From JALYXV01 sp963791545 (GTDB taxonomy: Bacteria > Actinomycetota > Acidimicrobiia > Acidimicrobiales > Palsa-688): a stretch of 64,000 nt of DNA. The stretch covers positions 186,001 through 250,000 of the forward strand of contig CAWBSR010000002.1 in NCBI GenBank assembly GCA_963791545.1, written 5' to 3'. Under the pieces are notes generated by a model, which was given only the letters and a program-made list of their open reading frames with translations, was not told the DNA's origin and ran no database searches. Shown here in pieces: positions 12,533 to 20,558 of the stretch (the stretch's first letter is position 1; every line of letters begins with the position of its first letter). Both the position numbers and the translations under genes were made by a program.

Positions 12533-14394
12533 CGGCAGACCCCCAGATGTCACTGGACCCGGACCCGGCGGGACAATGTCGTCCCCCAGGGTCCGGGGCG
12601 GTGACCGAATTGGTGATCCTCAGCTTGGATCGGTCCCAGCCGCTGGTGGCTGCGCTTCTCTCCGACCTCGGCGGCGGGGCGCAGTGGAGCCCCCACGGCC
12701 CGGCATCGGGTGCCGAGCTGGCCGTCGGGGTGTACCGCTGCCCCGAGGAGGATGACGACTACCTGCGTGTCGCCCAATGGGCGGCGGCCGCCGGGGTGCC
12801 CTTCCTTTCCGTCTCGATGGTCGCGGGAGGGGCGCGCATCGGTCCTCTGGCCCTACCCGGTCGGGCCGGCTGCGGGCACTGCGCCCGCCGGCGTATGAGC
12901 GCCGTCGGCCAGCTCCGGCGCCCCCGCGGCGGCGTTGCCGTGCCGGCGACCCTGCTGCGCCAGCAGGTCCAAGACGTCCTCGCCGGCGGCGCCGGATGGA
13001 ACCGTCTCCTTGACCATGTTCTCGTGCCCGACCGCGACGCCGGCGGCTTCACTCGCCACCGGGTCATCCCCCTTTCCCATTGCCCCGTCTGCGGCGGCGC
13101 TCCCGCCGCGGCGGCCCGATCAACTCCCGCTCCCCTTCCGGTCGGCGGCCCCCCAGGGGAGCTGCTCGAGGCCCTGGCCGGTTGGGTCGACCCGATCACC
13201 GGCGTGATTCCGCTTCTGACCGTAGATCCCCTCCCGGGGCCGCTGCCCGTCCTGGCCAGCGCCACACCGGCGCCGGCTTCCGGCTGGGACGGCGAACGGC
13301 GGCCGCTGGCGGCGGCCTCAGGCAAGGGCTTGTCGATGTCCCAGGCCACCATTTCCGCGGTCGGCGAAGCGGTCGAACGCTACGCGGCATCGACGGTCCC
13401 CGCCGATCGCGTCGTCTGGGCCCGCCCCGACGACCTCGAAGGCGAGGTTCTCGATCCCCGCCAGTTCCCCCTCTATTCCGACGAGCAGTACCGGCGCCCC
13501 GGGTTCCCCTACCCGCCCTTCGACGCCGGGGTCCTCCACCCGTGGATGCTCGGTCACTGGCTGGGCCGGGAGACGACGGTGTGGGTCCCGGCCGTCATGG
13601 CCCTGTTGCGGATGGTGGTGCGCCCCGAGCACGCCCTCTGCCAGGGCACGTCCAACGGGCTCGCGGCATCGGGCACCCTCGATGACGCGGAGCTCCGGGC
13701 CACCCTGGAACTCGTCGAGCGGGACGCCTTTCTCGCCGCCTGGCTGACGGGCACCCGGCCCACCCCGGTCCGCGTCGACGGTGTCTTCGGCGAGATCGTG
13801 GCGAGGTTGGGGGATCTGGGCGTCGAGGTCGAGGTCTCACTCCTGCCGAGCGCGGTAGGTGGCAGTGCTGCGGTGGCTGTGGCGATCGCCCGGGGCGACG
13901 GGGTGGCGTGGCCCGGGGCGACGGTCGGCCTCGGCTCGCGCCTCGACCCTGCCGGGGCGGTGGGCGCCGCGGTCCTGGAAGTGACCCAGGCGACCCACGA
14001 GTTGGGCCAACTGCTGCGATCGGGTCGGTGGCCGGCGCCGCCTGAGCCGTCGTCGGTTCGCCACCTCATCGATCAGGCCGCCTACTACTTCCCCCGGGTT
14101 CGTTCCGCCGCCCTGGACCGCATCCGCGGGGTGGGGGCTCCCGTCGCGGTTGACCAGATCGCGGTTCCCACCCGGGCGGGGTTTCTCGCCGCCTTAGCCG
14201 CCGAAGGGATCCGGGTGGCCGTGATCGACGTCACCCCGCCCGACGTGGCGAGCGGTCCTTTCCGGGTGGCGCGCGCCGTTAGTCCCGACCTTCAGCCCCT
14301 CACCTTTGGCTACGGTCTGGACCGGGTTCCGGTGGCCCGCTTGGCTGGCGCCGGCCCGACGTTCGACCCAACCTTGGTCCATCCCTTGTCGTAG
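12529..14394 (+). CDS. E1-like/YcaO fusion protein (TOMM cyclodehydratase type)
   Basis: Predicted ATP-dependent enzyme of 621 aa that would modify peptide backbone amides (azoline formation, or thioamidation in some relatives). The N-terminal part (about 25-190) resembles the E1-like partner of cyclodehydratases, with GVPFLSVSMVAGGARIGPL, the Cys pair Cys115/Cys118 (CGHC) and the pair Cys185/Cys188 (CPVC), likely a zinc site. The YcaO domain follows: SGKGLS at about 264, AVGEAVERY, QGTSNGLAASG at about 372 and ELVERDAF at about 395. It ends LVHPLS, without a clear PxPxP tail. TTG 12529 overlaps the previous stop; ATG 12547 or GTG 12601 are alternatives. No flavin dehydrogenase, transporter or obvious precursor is adjacent. 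Confidence 0.82.
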   Translation: MTADPQMSLDPDPAGQCRPPGSGAVTELVILSLDRSQPLVAALLSDLGGGAQWSPHGPASGAELAVGVYRCPEEDDDYLRVAQWAAAAGVPFLSVSMVAGGARIGPLALPGRAGCGHCARRRMSAVGQLRRPRGGVAVPATLLRQQVQDVLAGGAGWNRLLDHVLVPDRDAGGFTRHRVIPLSHCPVCGGAPAAAARSTPAPLPVGGPPGELLEALAGWVDPITGVIPLLTVDPLPGPLPVLASATPAPASGWDGERRPLAAASGKGLSMSQATISAVGEAVERYAASTVPADRVVWARPDDLEGEVLDPRQFPLYSDEQYRRPGFPYPPFDAGVLHPWMLGHWLGRETTVWVPAVMALLRMVVRPEHALCQGTSNGLAASGTLDDAELRATLELVERDAFLAAWLTGTRPTPVRVDGVFGEIVARLGDLGVEVEVSLLPSAVGGSAAVAVAIARGDGVAWPGATVGLGSRLDPAGAVGAAVLEVTQATHELGQLLRSGRWPAPPEPSSVRHLIDQAAYYFPRVRSAALDRIRGVGAPVAVDQIAVPTRAGFLAALAAEGIRVAVIDVTPPDVASGPFRVARAVSPDLQPLTFGYGLDRVPVARLAGAGPTFDPTLVHPLS

Positions 14395-14548
14395 TCGTTG
14401 CCGCGCCCAGGACTGCGCCCTCGCCGAGCTGGCGTTCCGGGGCCGGGTGCGCCCCGAGCTCGCCGAGCGGGCCCCGGAGCCGGTATTCGGCTTGAGCACC
14501 CGCCGGCCGCCGGGCGCCCCGAGTTTCTGGGTGTCAGGGCCGGGGTAG
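14393..14548 (+). other. Coding-like segment without a start codon
   Basis: After the YcaO stop, frame 2 stays open for about 50 codons with strong G/C at third positions, as in real genes here, and gives a plausible sequence (DCALAELAFRGRVRPELAER and on to a WVSGPG end, two Cys in all). No ATG, GTG or TTG lies at its beginning. It could be a gene remnant, a peptide with a non-standard start, or a frame change at the end of the YcaO gene. Confidence 0.35.
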
Positions 14549-14559
14549 GTGCTGCGGCA

Positions 14560-14826
14560 ATGGGAAAGCTCATGTACCGGCCACTCAGCCTCTTGATGAG
14601 CGTGGTGGGCGGCCTGATGGCGGGCCTGGCGTTCAAGCAGGTCTGGAAACTGCTGGGCCACCAAGACGACGCCCCCTCGGCCACCGACCGGGATCGCACC
14701 TGGCGCGAGGTCCTGACGGCGGCGGCCCTGGAGGGGGCGCTGTTCGGCCTCGTCAAGGCGGCGGTCGACCGGGGCGGTGCCAAGGGCTTCGAGAAGGCCA
14801 CCGGCACCTGGCCCGGCAAGGACTGA
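14560..14826 (+). CDS. DUF4235 family small membrane protein
   Basis: 88-aa protein matching the actinobacterial DUF4235 family, function unknown. It has an N-terminal hydrophobic helix (RPLSLLMSVVGGLMAGLAF), the family-like FKQVWKLLG, and a second hydrophobic segment LTAAALEGALFGLVKAAVDRGGAKGF. ATG 14560 is the start that begins the family-like sequence; upstream in-frame codons have poor third-position GC. It is the last gene before the S10 operon leader. Confidence 0.72.
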   Translation: MGKLMYRPLSLLMSVVGGLMAGLAFKQVWKLLGHQDDAPSATDRDRTWREVLTAAALEGALFGLVKAAVDRGGAKGFEKATGTWPGKD

Positions 14827-14885
14827 GCGAACGCCTTAGGCTGGTAACGGCCCCCGGCCACCGGTCATCGCCTGGGGTGCTGGGG

Positions 14886-14913
14886 GTGCCAGGGGCCCCG
14901 GCTGGGTTATACT
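14886..14913 (+). promoter_or_regulatory. Candidate promoter of the rplC (S10) operon
   Basis: TATACT at 14908-14913 is the strongest -10-like box in the 239-bp gap before rplC. GTGCCA at 14886-14891, 16 nt upstream, is a weak -35. This would start the long rplC transcript inside the gap and leave about 145 nt of leader containing two hairpins. Confidence 0.5.
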
Positions 14914-14934
14914 GACCCGTCTACCAATCGACGT

Positions 14935-15011
14935 CTGCGGGTGTCCGCCTGTCGGAGACCCCGCAGCACAACTGAACGAGCGCTCCGCTCGGGTACCGCC
15001 CGAGCGGAGCG
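14935..15011 (+). promoter_or_regulatory. Structured leader upstream of rplC (two hairpins)
   Basis: Hairpin 1 (14935-14966) pairs CTGCGGG with CCCGCAG and continues after a small internal bulge. Hairpin 2 is a perfect 13-bp stem: CGCTCCGCTCGGG (14981-14993) with 14999-15011, loop TACCG. There is no T run, so it is not a typical terminator. In E. coli the S10 operon is controlled by L4 binding to its leader. A comparable r-protein or attenuation role here is inference. Confidence 0.5.
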
Positions 15012-15065
15012 TCCGCGTGTGGGGCCCGCCAAATGTCCCCCTCCACGACCGAGAAAGAGCCAGCC

Positions 15066-15710
15066 GTGCCAACCACAGCGATCGTCGGCGAGAAAGTCGG
15101 CATGACCCAGATCTGGGACGACAAGAACCGAGCCGTCGCGGTCACTGTCGTCCGGGTCAGCCCGGCCCGCGTCGTCCAGCTCAAGACACCAGACAACGAT
15201 GGGTATTCCGCCGTCCAGGTGACCTATGGCGCCCGGCAGGCCCGAACCCTGTCCAAGCCCGAGGCCGGCCACTTCGCCAAGGCGGAGGTGGATCCGGGGC
15301 GGCGGCTGGTCGAGCTGCGCGTCGACGACTCCAGCCTCTACCGGGTGGGCCAGGAAATCGCGGTCGACATCCTTTCCGCCGGCGACCGCGTCGACGTGAC
15401 GTCGGTTAGCAAGGGCAAGGGTTTTTCTGGCGTCATGAAGCGCCACAACTTCAAGGGCCAGGGCGCCAGCCACGGCAACCACAAGCACCATCGGGCCCCG
15501 GGTTCCATTGGTGCCTGTGCCACCCCGGCCCGGGTGTTCAAGGGCACCCGGATGGCGGGCCAGATGGGCAACCAGAAGGTGACCACCCTGAACCTGGAGG
15601 TGGTCCAAGCCGATGCCGAGCGGGAGCTGCTCCTCGTCCGCGGCGCCATCCCGGGGCCCCGCGGCGCCGTGGTCCTCATCCGGGGCAGCGTCAAGAGGAA
15701 GGCCCGATAG
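15066..15710 (+). CDS. rplC: 50S ribosomal protein L3
   Basis: Early assembly protein of the 50S subunit that reaches the peptidyl-transferase region. GTG 15066 (MPTTAIVGEKVGMTQIW) is chosen since family proteins start just before IVGEKVGMTQ; GAGAAAGAG precedes it. ATG 15033 would add 11 residues. At 214 aa it is of normal length, and KGKGFSGVMKRHNFKGQGASHG, split around residues 115-137, contains the methylated-Gln loop of the family. Its TAG overlaps the GTG of rplD by one base. Confidence 0.97.
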   Translation: MPTTAIVGEKVGMTQIWDDKNRAVAVTVVRVSPARVVQLKTPDNDGYSAVQVTYGARQARTLSKPEAGHFAKAEVDPGRRLVELRVDDSSLYRVGQEIAVDILSAGDRVDVTSVSKGKGFSGVMKRHNFKGQGASHGNHKHHRAPGSIGACATPARVFKGTRMAGQMGNQKVTTLNLEVVQADAERELLLVRGAIPGPRGAVVLIRGSVKRKAR

Positions 15711-16598
15711 TGCCGTACACCATTGACGTCCGCACCGTCGACGGCGCCGTCGAGGGCTCGGTGACCCTCGACGATGCCATCTTCGGCATCACCCCCAACG
15801 TGGCCGTGATGCACCAGGTCGTCACCGCTCAGCTGGCGGCCGCCCGGGCCGGGACCCAGAGCACCAAGACCCGAGCCGAGGTTTCCGGCGGCGGCAAGAA
15901 GCCATTCCGTCAGAAGGGGACCGGTCGGGCCCGCCAGGGTTCCACCCGCGCCCCCCATTGGACCGGTGGTGGCGTGGCCCTCGGCCCCAAGCCCCGCAGC
16001 TACAAGCAGCGCACCCCCCGCAAGATGATCCAGCTGGCCCTGCGTTCCGCCCTGTCGGACCGGGCCTCCGAGGACAGGATCATGGTCGTCGCGGAATGGC
16101 CCTGGACCGAACCCAAGACCGCGGCCGCCCGGGCCGCCCTCGAGGTGTTGAACCTCGACGGCCGGGTCCTCATCGTGCTCGACCGCAACCACGACGAAGA
16201 GGCCTACAAGTCGTTCCGCAACCTTCCGCTGGCCCAGGTGATCCTCACCGGCGAGCTCAACGCCTACGACGTGCTGTGCAACGACTGGATCGTCTTCACC
16301 AAGTCCACCCTGCCGGGCGAAGGCGCCGCCGTTCTCCCCGCCGAGGGCGCCGACCACATCCCCGAGCCCGCGGCCCAGGCCGAGGCCGAGCCGGCCACCG
16401 CGGCTGTCGAGGCGGCCGAGCCCGAGGAGCCGGTAGCGGCCGAGCCGGCCGAGCCAGCCGAGCCGGCTGCGCCCGAGGAGCCGGCCGCGGCCGCGCCCGG
16501 AGCCGGTCGCGGCCGCGCCCGAGCCGGGCGCCGAGCCCCCAGCAGCCGCCGAGACCGAGGCCACCGCCACGGCCACCAGCCCAGAGGAATCCGAGTGA
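15710..16598 (+). CDS. rplD: 50S ribosomal protein L4 with long acidic tail; apparent frameshift near 16499
   Basis: L4 core (about 1-200) with the GGGKKPFRQKGTGRARQGS loop that enters the exit tunnel; in E. coli L4 also represses the S10 operon. A tail of roughly 95 residues rich in Ala, Glu and Pro follows, beyond the usual 205-220 aa. In the given sequence the frame does not stop but reads straight into rplW (391-aa ORF to 16885). From 16500 the acidic character continues in another frame (EPVAAAPEPGAEPP...) and stops at TGA 16596-16598, overlapping the rplW GTG as GTGA. A 1-nt indel at about 16499, real or an assembly error, is the likely explanation. Confidence 0.9.
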
Positions 16599-16885
16599 GC
16601 GATCCCCGCGATGTGATACTCCGGCCGGTCGTGTCGGAGAAGTCCTACGCCCTGCTGGAGCAGGGTGTGTACACCTTCGTCGTCCGCCCCGACGCCAACA
16701 AGATCGAGATCCGCCAAGCGGTCGAGAGGATCTTCAACGTCACCGTGGTCAAGATCAACACCTTGAACCGCAAAGGAAAGATGAAGCGGCACCGCAAGCA
16801 GCCCAAGATGGGCAAGCGACCGGATACCAAGCGGGCCATCGTGACCCTGGCGGCGGGCCAGAAGATCCCGTTGTTCGAGAGTTGA
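16595..16885 (+). CDS. rplW: 50S ribosomal protein L23
   Basis: Tunnel-exit protein and docking site for SRP and trigger factor. It is 96 aa, the normal size, starting at GTG 16595 (MSDPRDVILRPVVSEKSY). The NRKGKMKRHRKQPKMGKR loop is the basic rRNA-binding arm. In the deposited frame it is continuous with rplD; the GTGA overlap with the alternative rplD stop supports separate translation. Confidence 0.95.
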   Translation: MSDPRDVILRPVVSEKSYALLEQGVYTFVVRPDANKIEIRQAVERIFNVTVVKINTLNRKGKMKRHRKQPKMGKRPDTKRAIVTLAAGQKIPLFES

Positions 16886-16896
16886 GGTCCTAGCAA

Positions 16897-17733
16897 ATGC
16901 CCCTTCGCAAACGTAAGCCGACCAGCCCCGGGCGCCGGTTCCAGACCGTCTCGGACTTCTCCGAGATCACCAAGGGCCGGCCCGAGCGGACCCTGGTCGT
17001 CCCCAAGCCCAGCACCGGTGGCCGCAACAGCTACGGCCGCAAGACGGCCCGCCATCAAGGGGGGGCCCACAAGCGCCAGTTCCGGATCATCGACTTCAAG
17101 CGCGACAAGGACGGCGTGCCCGCCACCGTCGCCGCCATCGAGTACGACCCCAACCGCAACTCTCGCATCGCCCTGCTGCATTACCACGACGGCGAGAAGC
17201 GCTACATCATCGCCCCCAACCGGGTGGCGGTGGGCGACAAGCTGCAGAGCGGCCAGGGCGCCGACATCCGTCCCGGCAACGCCCTTCCCCTGCGGTACAT
17301 CCCGGTGGGCTCGGTCGTGCACAACGTGGAACTGAAGCCCGGCGGGGGCGCCAAGATGGGCCGGGCCGCGGGCACCAGCGTCCAGCTGGTGGCCAAGGAA
17401 GGCGACTACGCCACCCTCCGGCTCCCCTCGACCGAGATGCGCCGGGTGCCGATCGACTGCCGGGCCACCCTGGGCCAGGTCGGAAACGCCGAGGCCGAGC
17501 TTCTCGTCATCGGCAAGGCGGGTCGCAACCGCTGGAAGGGCGTGCGCCCCCAGACTCGCGGCGTCGCCATGAACCCCGTCGACCATCCCCTCGGCGGTGG
17601 CGAAGGCAAGAGCTCCGGTGGACGACACCCGACCTCGCCGTGGGGCAAGCCCGAGGGCCGTACCCGCGACACCAACAAGCCATCGCAGAAGCTCATAGTC
17701 CGCCGCCGGCGTACCCGCGGCGCCCGGAGGTAA
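16897..17733 (+). CDS. rplB: 50S ribosomal protein L2
   Basis: Largest 50S protein, needed for subunit association and peptidyl-transferase assembly. It is 278 aa, full length. The C-terminal signature NPVDHPLGGGEGKSSGGRHP is intact; the second position after DHP is Leu where E. coli has the His once proposed as important (DHPHGG). Ends in an Arg-rich RRRRTRGARR tail. It precedes rpsS by 6 nt. Confidence 0.98.
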   Translation: MPLRKRKPTSPGRRFQTVSDFSEITKGRPERTLVVPKPSTGGRNSYGRKTARHQGGAHKRQFRIIDFKRDKDGVPATVAAIEYDPNRNSRIALLHYHDGEKRYIIAPNRVAVGDKLQSGQGADIRPGNALPLRYIPVGSVVHNVELKPGGGAKMGRAAGTSVQLVAKEGDYATLRLPSTEMRRVPIDCRATLGQVGNAEAELLVIGKAGRNRWKGVRPQTRGVAMNPVDHPLGGGEGKSSGGRHPTSPWGKPEGRTRDTNKPSQKLIVRRRRTRGARR

Positions 17734-17739
17734 CGCCGC

Positions 17740-18018
17740 ATGCCCCGCAGCCTGAAAAAAGGTCCCTTCGTCGACGACCATCTCTTGAAGAAGGTCGACG
17801 ACCTCAATGGTCGCAACGAGAAACGGGTCATCAAGACCTGGTCCCGGCGCAGCACCATCATCCCCGACATGGTCGGCCACACCATCGCTGTCCACGACGG
17901 TCGCAAGCATGTGCCCGTCTACATCACCGAGTCGATGGTCGGCCACAAGCTGGGCGAGTTCGCACCCACCCGTACCTTCCGGTTCCATGCCGGGCAGGAA
18001 CGTCAGGGCCGCCGCTGA
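17740..18018 (+). CDS. rpsS: 30S ribosomal protein S19
   Basis: Head protein of the 30S subunit that forms a complex with S13 and contacts the A-site tRNA. It is 92 aa with MPRSLKKGPFVDDHLLKK, WSRRSTIIPDMVGHTIAVHDG and the GEFAPTRTF end. GGAGGT lies 8 nt before the ATG. Its TGA shares one base with the ATG of rplV. Confidence 0.97.
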   Translation: MPRSLKKGPFVDDHLLKKVDDLNGRNEKRVIKTWSRRSTIIPDMVGHTIAVHDGRKHVPVYITESMVGHKLGEFAPTRTFRFHAGQERQGRR

Positions 18019-18653
18019 TGCCAGGCCCCAAGACCAACGAGCGTGAAGGCACCCGGGCGGTGCTCCGCAACACCCGGGTATCCGCCTACAAGGTGCGCGA
18101 GGTGCTCGACTTGGTGCGCAACAAGCCGGTCGCGGAAGCCGAGGACATCCTCCGCTTCACCGAGCGCGATGCCGGACTCCTGGTAGGCAAGCTGCTGCAC
18201 TCGGCGGTCGCCAACGCCGCCCACAACGACCAGCAGGACGCCGAGGAGCTGTACGTGTCGGCCTGCTTCGCCGACGAGGGCACCACGATCAAGCGCTGGC
18301 GCCCTCGCGCCCGGGGCCGGGCCACCCGGATCCGTAAGCGGACTTGCCACATCACCGTCATCGTGAGCCGGCTGCCCGACGCCGACCTGGTCCGCCTCCA
18401 CGCCAAGCGGGAAGCCGAGCAGGCGGCCCGCCGGGCCCGCCGGGTGGCCGGGGCCCGCAAGGCCGATGCCGCCGCCACCTCGACTCCCGGTGGTGGTCGG
18501 GGCCTGCGGACCCGGGTACGCCCGACGCGGCGCCGGAACGAGGACCACGACCACGACCACGACCATGAGGCGGAGGCCGCGGCTGCCCAGCCCGAGCCCG
18601 CCCCGCCTGCGACGCCGGCCGAGGCGACCGACGAAACCGAGAAGGGTGAGTAG
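18018..18653 (+). CDS. rplV: 50S ribosomal protein L22 with extended His/Asp-acidic tail
   Basis: L22 lines the peptide exit tunnel; its core is residues 1-130 with RNTRVSAYKVREVLDLVR and the tunnel hairpin KRWRPRARGRATRIRKRTCH. The protein is 211 aa against about 110 in E. coli. The tail has an Arg-rich part (136-173), then EDHDHDHDHE (175-184), then Ala/Pro/Glu. Other actinobacteria also carry L22 tails, but the Asp-His repeat is distinctive and could bind metal. The repeat is encoded by alternating GAC/CAC codons at about 18543-18566. Confidence 0.95.
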   Translation: MPGPKTNEREGTRAVLRNTRVSAYKVREVLDLVRNKPVAEAEDILRFTERDAGLLVGKLLHSAVANAAHNDQQDAEELYVSACFADEGTTIKRWRPRARGRATRIRKRTCHITVIVSRLPDADLVRLHAKREAEQAARRARRVAGARKADAAATSTPGGGRGLRTRVRPTRRRNEDHDHDHDHEAEAAAAQPEPAPPATPAEATDETEKGE

Positions 18654-18657
18654 GTAG

Positions 18658-19596
18658 ATGGGTCAGAAGGTCAACCCCTACGGGTTCCGCCTCGGCGTGA
18701 CCACCGACTGGAAATCACGGTGGTTCAACGACCGGGAGTACCAGGACTACCTGGTCGAGGATTGGAAGATCCGCGACTACCTCATGCGCGAGCTTGAGCG
18801 GGCCGCCGTCAGCCGTGTCGAGATCGAGCGCACCCGGGACCGGTTGCGCATCGACGTCCACACCGCTCGCCCGGGCATCGTCATCGGACGCCGGGGCGCC
18901 GAGGCGGACCGGCTGCGCACCAAGCTGGCCGAGATCACCAAGAACCCCAAGGTCCAGCTCAACATCCAGGAGATCAAGCAGCCGGAGCTGGATGCCGCCC
19001 TCATCGCCCAGGGGATCGCCGACCAGTTGCAGGGCCGGGTCAGTTTTCGCCGAGCCATGAAGCGCGCCGTCCAGACCGTCCAGAAGGCGGGCGCCCATGG
19101 AATCCGGGTCCAGTGCGCAGGCCGCCTCGGTGGCTCCGAGATGTCCCGCCGGGAGTTCTACCGCGAAGGCCGGGTTCCGTTGCACACCCTGCGGGCCGAT
19201 ATCGACTACGGCTTCCGCGAGGCCCGTACCACCTTCGGCCGCATCGGCGTCAAGGTCTGGATCTACAAGGGCGACATCCTGCCCTACAAGGTCTCGGCCG
19301 AGGACAAGATCACCCGCGAGGCGGCCATGGCGGTGGGCGAGACGTCGGGCCAGGTCCGACCCCGCCGGGTCATCTCGGCCGGTGGGGGCCGCCGTCGCCC
19401 CGACCTCGGTGAGCCGGGCGCGGCTCCGGTCACCACCGACCCCGGCGAGACCCCTCCCGGCGAAGAGGCGGCCGAGTCCCGGCCCATTGTCACTGTCGAC
19501 CCCGAGCTCGAGCGCTTGCTGGCCGAAGAAGAAGAGATCGAGCGCCGTACGCGAGGCGAGCACCACGAGACGCCCCATTTTCCAAAAGATGGCTAG
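18658..19596 (+). CDS. rpsC: 30S ribosomal protein S3 with acidic C-terminal extension
   Basis: S3 forms part of the mRNA entry tunnel and helicase. The KH domain is intact (GIVIGRRGAEADRLR) and the C-terminal domain has GSEMSRREFYREGRVPLHTLRADIDYG in sequence between about 158 and 185. At 312 aa it is some 80-90 residues longer than E. coli S3. The extra part is Pro/Gly/Glu rich and ends in an acidic helix (ELERLLAEEEEIERRTRG). Confidence 0.97.
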   Translation: MGQKVNPYGFRLGVTTDWKSRWFNDREYQDYLVEDWKIRDYLMRELERAAVSRVEIERTRDRLRIDVHTARPGIVIGRRGAEADRLRTKLAEITKNPKVQLNIQEIKQPELDAALIAQGIADQLQGRVSFRRAMKRAVQTVQKAGAHGIRVQCAGRLGGSEMSRREFYREGRVPLHTLRADIDYGFREARTTFGRIGVKVWIYKGDILPYKVSAEDKITREAAMAVGETSGQVRPRRVISAGGGRRRPDLGEPGAAPVTTDPGETPPGEEAAESRPIVTVDPELERLLAEEEEIERRTRGEHHETPHFPKDG

Positions 19597-19618
19597 CCCC
19601 AAGGATGGATAGCAGCAC

Positions 19619-20047
19619 ATGTTGATGCCCAGAAGGGTCAAGCACCGCAAAATGCAGCGGGGCCGGTTGTCGGGTAAGGCAACCGGCGGGACCATGGTCA
19701 ACTTTGGCGACTACGGAATCCAGGCTCTCGAGCCGGGATGGATCACGGCGCGCCAGATCGAGGCCGCCCGTATTGCCATGACCCGCCACGTCAAGCGGGG
19801 TGGAAAGGTGTGGATCCGGATCTTCCCCGACAAGCCGGTGACGGTGAAGCCGGCCGAAACCCGTATGGGATCGGGAAAAGGGAACCCCGAGTATTGGGTC
19901 GCGGTGGTCAAGCCGGGCCGAATCCTGTTCGAGCTGGGCGGGGTCAATGAGGCTCTGGGTCGCGCCGCCATGGAGCGAGCCATCCAGAAGCTGCCGATCA
20001 AGGCCCGCTTCGTCATCCGAGCCGAGATGGAGGCGGTGGAGATCTGA
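19619..20047 (+). CDS. rplP: 50S ribosomal protein L16
   Basis: Late-assembly 50S protein near the A site. It is 142 aa, starting MLMPRRVKHRKMQRGRLSGKA. The MGSGKGNPEYWVAVVKPGRILFE motif, broken here by position at about 82-104, carries the conserved Arg hydroxylated in some species. Its TGA shares a base with the rpmC ATG. Confidence 0.97.
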   Translation: MLMPRRVKHRKMQRGRLSGKATGGTMVNFGDYGIQALEPGWITARQIEAARIAMTRHVKRGGKVWIRIFPDKPVTVKPAETRMGSGKGNPEYWVAVVKPGRILFELGGVNEALGRAAMERAIQKLPIKARFVIRAEMEAVEI

Positions 20048-20265
20048 TGGCCAAGATCACAGATTTGGGTGAGATGGGCGTCGACGAACTCGACACCGCG
20101 TTGGCCGAGGCCAAAGCCGAGTTGTTCAACCTCCGCTTCCAGCACGTCACCGGCAAGCTCGACAACTACGCCCGCATCGGGCAGGTCCGCAAGAACGTGG
20201 CCCGGTATATGACGATCCTCCGCGCACGCGAGATCGAGGCCGCCGAGGCCGAGGAGATGGCATGA
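20047..20265 (+). CDS. rpmC: 50S ribosomal protein L29
   Basis: Small helical protein at the tunnel exit beside L23. It is 72 aa with LAEAKAELFNLRFQHVTGKL, the L29 signature. It overlaps rplP by one base and rpsQ by four (ATGA), so all three are coupled. Confidence 0.96.
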   Translation: MAKITDLGEMGVDELDTALAEAKAELFNLRFQHVTGKLDNYARIGQVRKNVARYMTILRAREIEAAEAEEMA

Positions 20266-20558
20266 GCGACCCCGAAGTGACCCCCGAGACCGGCGCTGGC
20301 GTCGACCGACCGAACCGCCGCAAGGTGAGGGAAGGTTTGATCGTTTCCGCCTCCATGACCAATACCGTCGTGGTCGCGGTCGTTGAGCGGGTGCGGCATC
20401 CCCGGTATGCCAAGACGGTGCAGCGGACCAAGCGGTTTTACGCCGACGATCCTTCCAATGAGTTGCGGGTTGGCGACCGGGTCCGTCTCCAGGAGACCCG
20501 CCCCATCTCCAAGCTCAAGCGCTGGCGGGTCACCGAGGTTCTGGAGCGGGCCAAGTGA
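20262..20558 (+). CDS. rpsQ: 30S ribosomal protein S17
   Basis: Primary 16S rRNA-binding protein with an OB fold. It is 98 aa. About 22 residues, including an acidic start (MSDPEVTPETGAG), precede the core RKVREGLIVSASMTNTVVVAV. The family end KRWRVTEVLERAK is present. Its TGA lies within the rplN start (GTGA). Confidence 0.96.
   Translation: MSDPEVTPETGAGVDRPNRRKVREGLIVSASMTNTVVVAVVERVRHPRYAKTVQRTKRFYADDPSNELRVGDRVRLQETRPISKLKRWRVTEVLERAK

Noticed and set aside
18543..18566. GAC/CAC alternation as a microsatellite or short CRISPR-like repeat
   Set aside because: It is in frame within rplV and encodes an Asp-His stretch; no spacers or conserved longer repeat.
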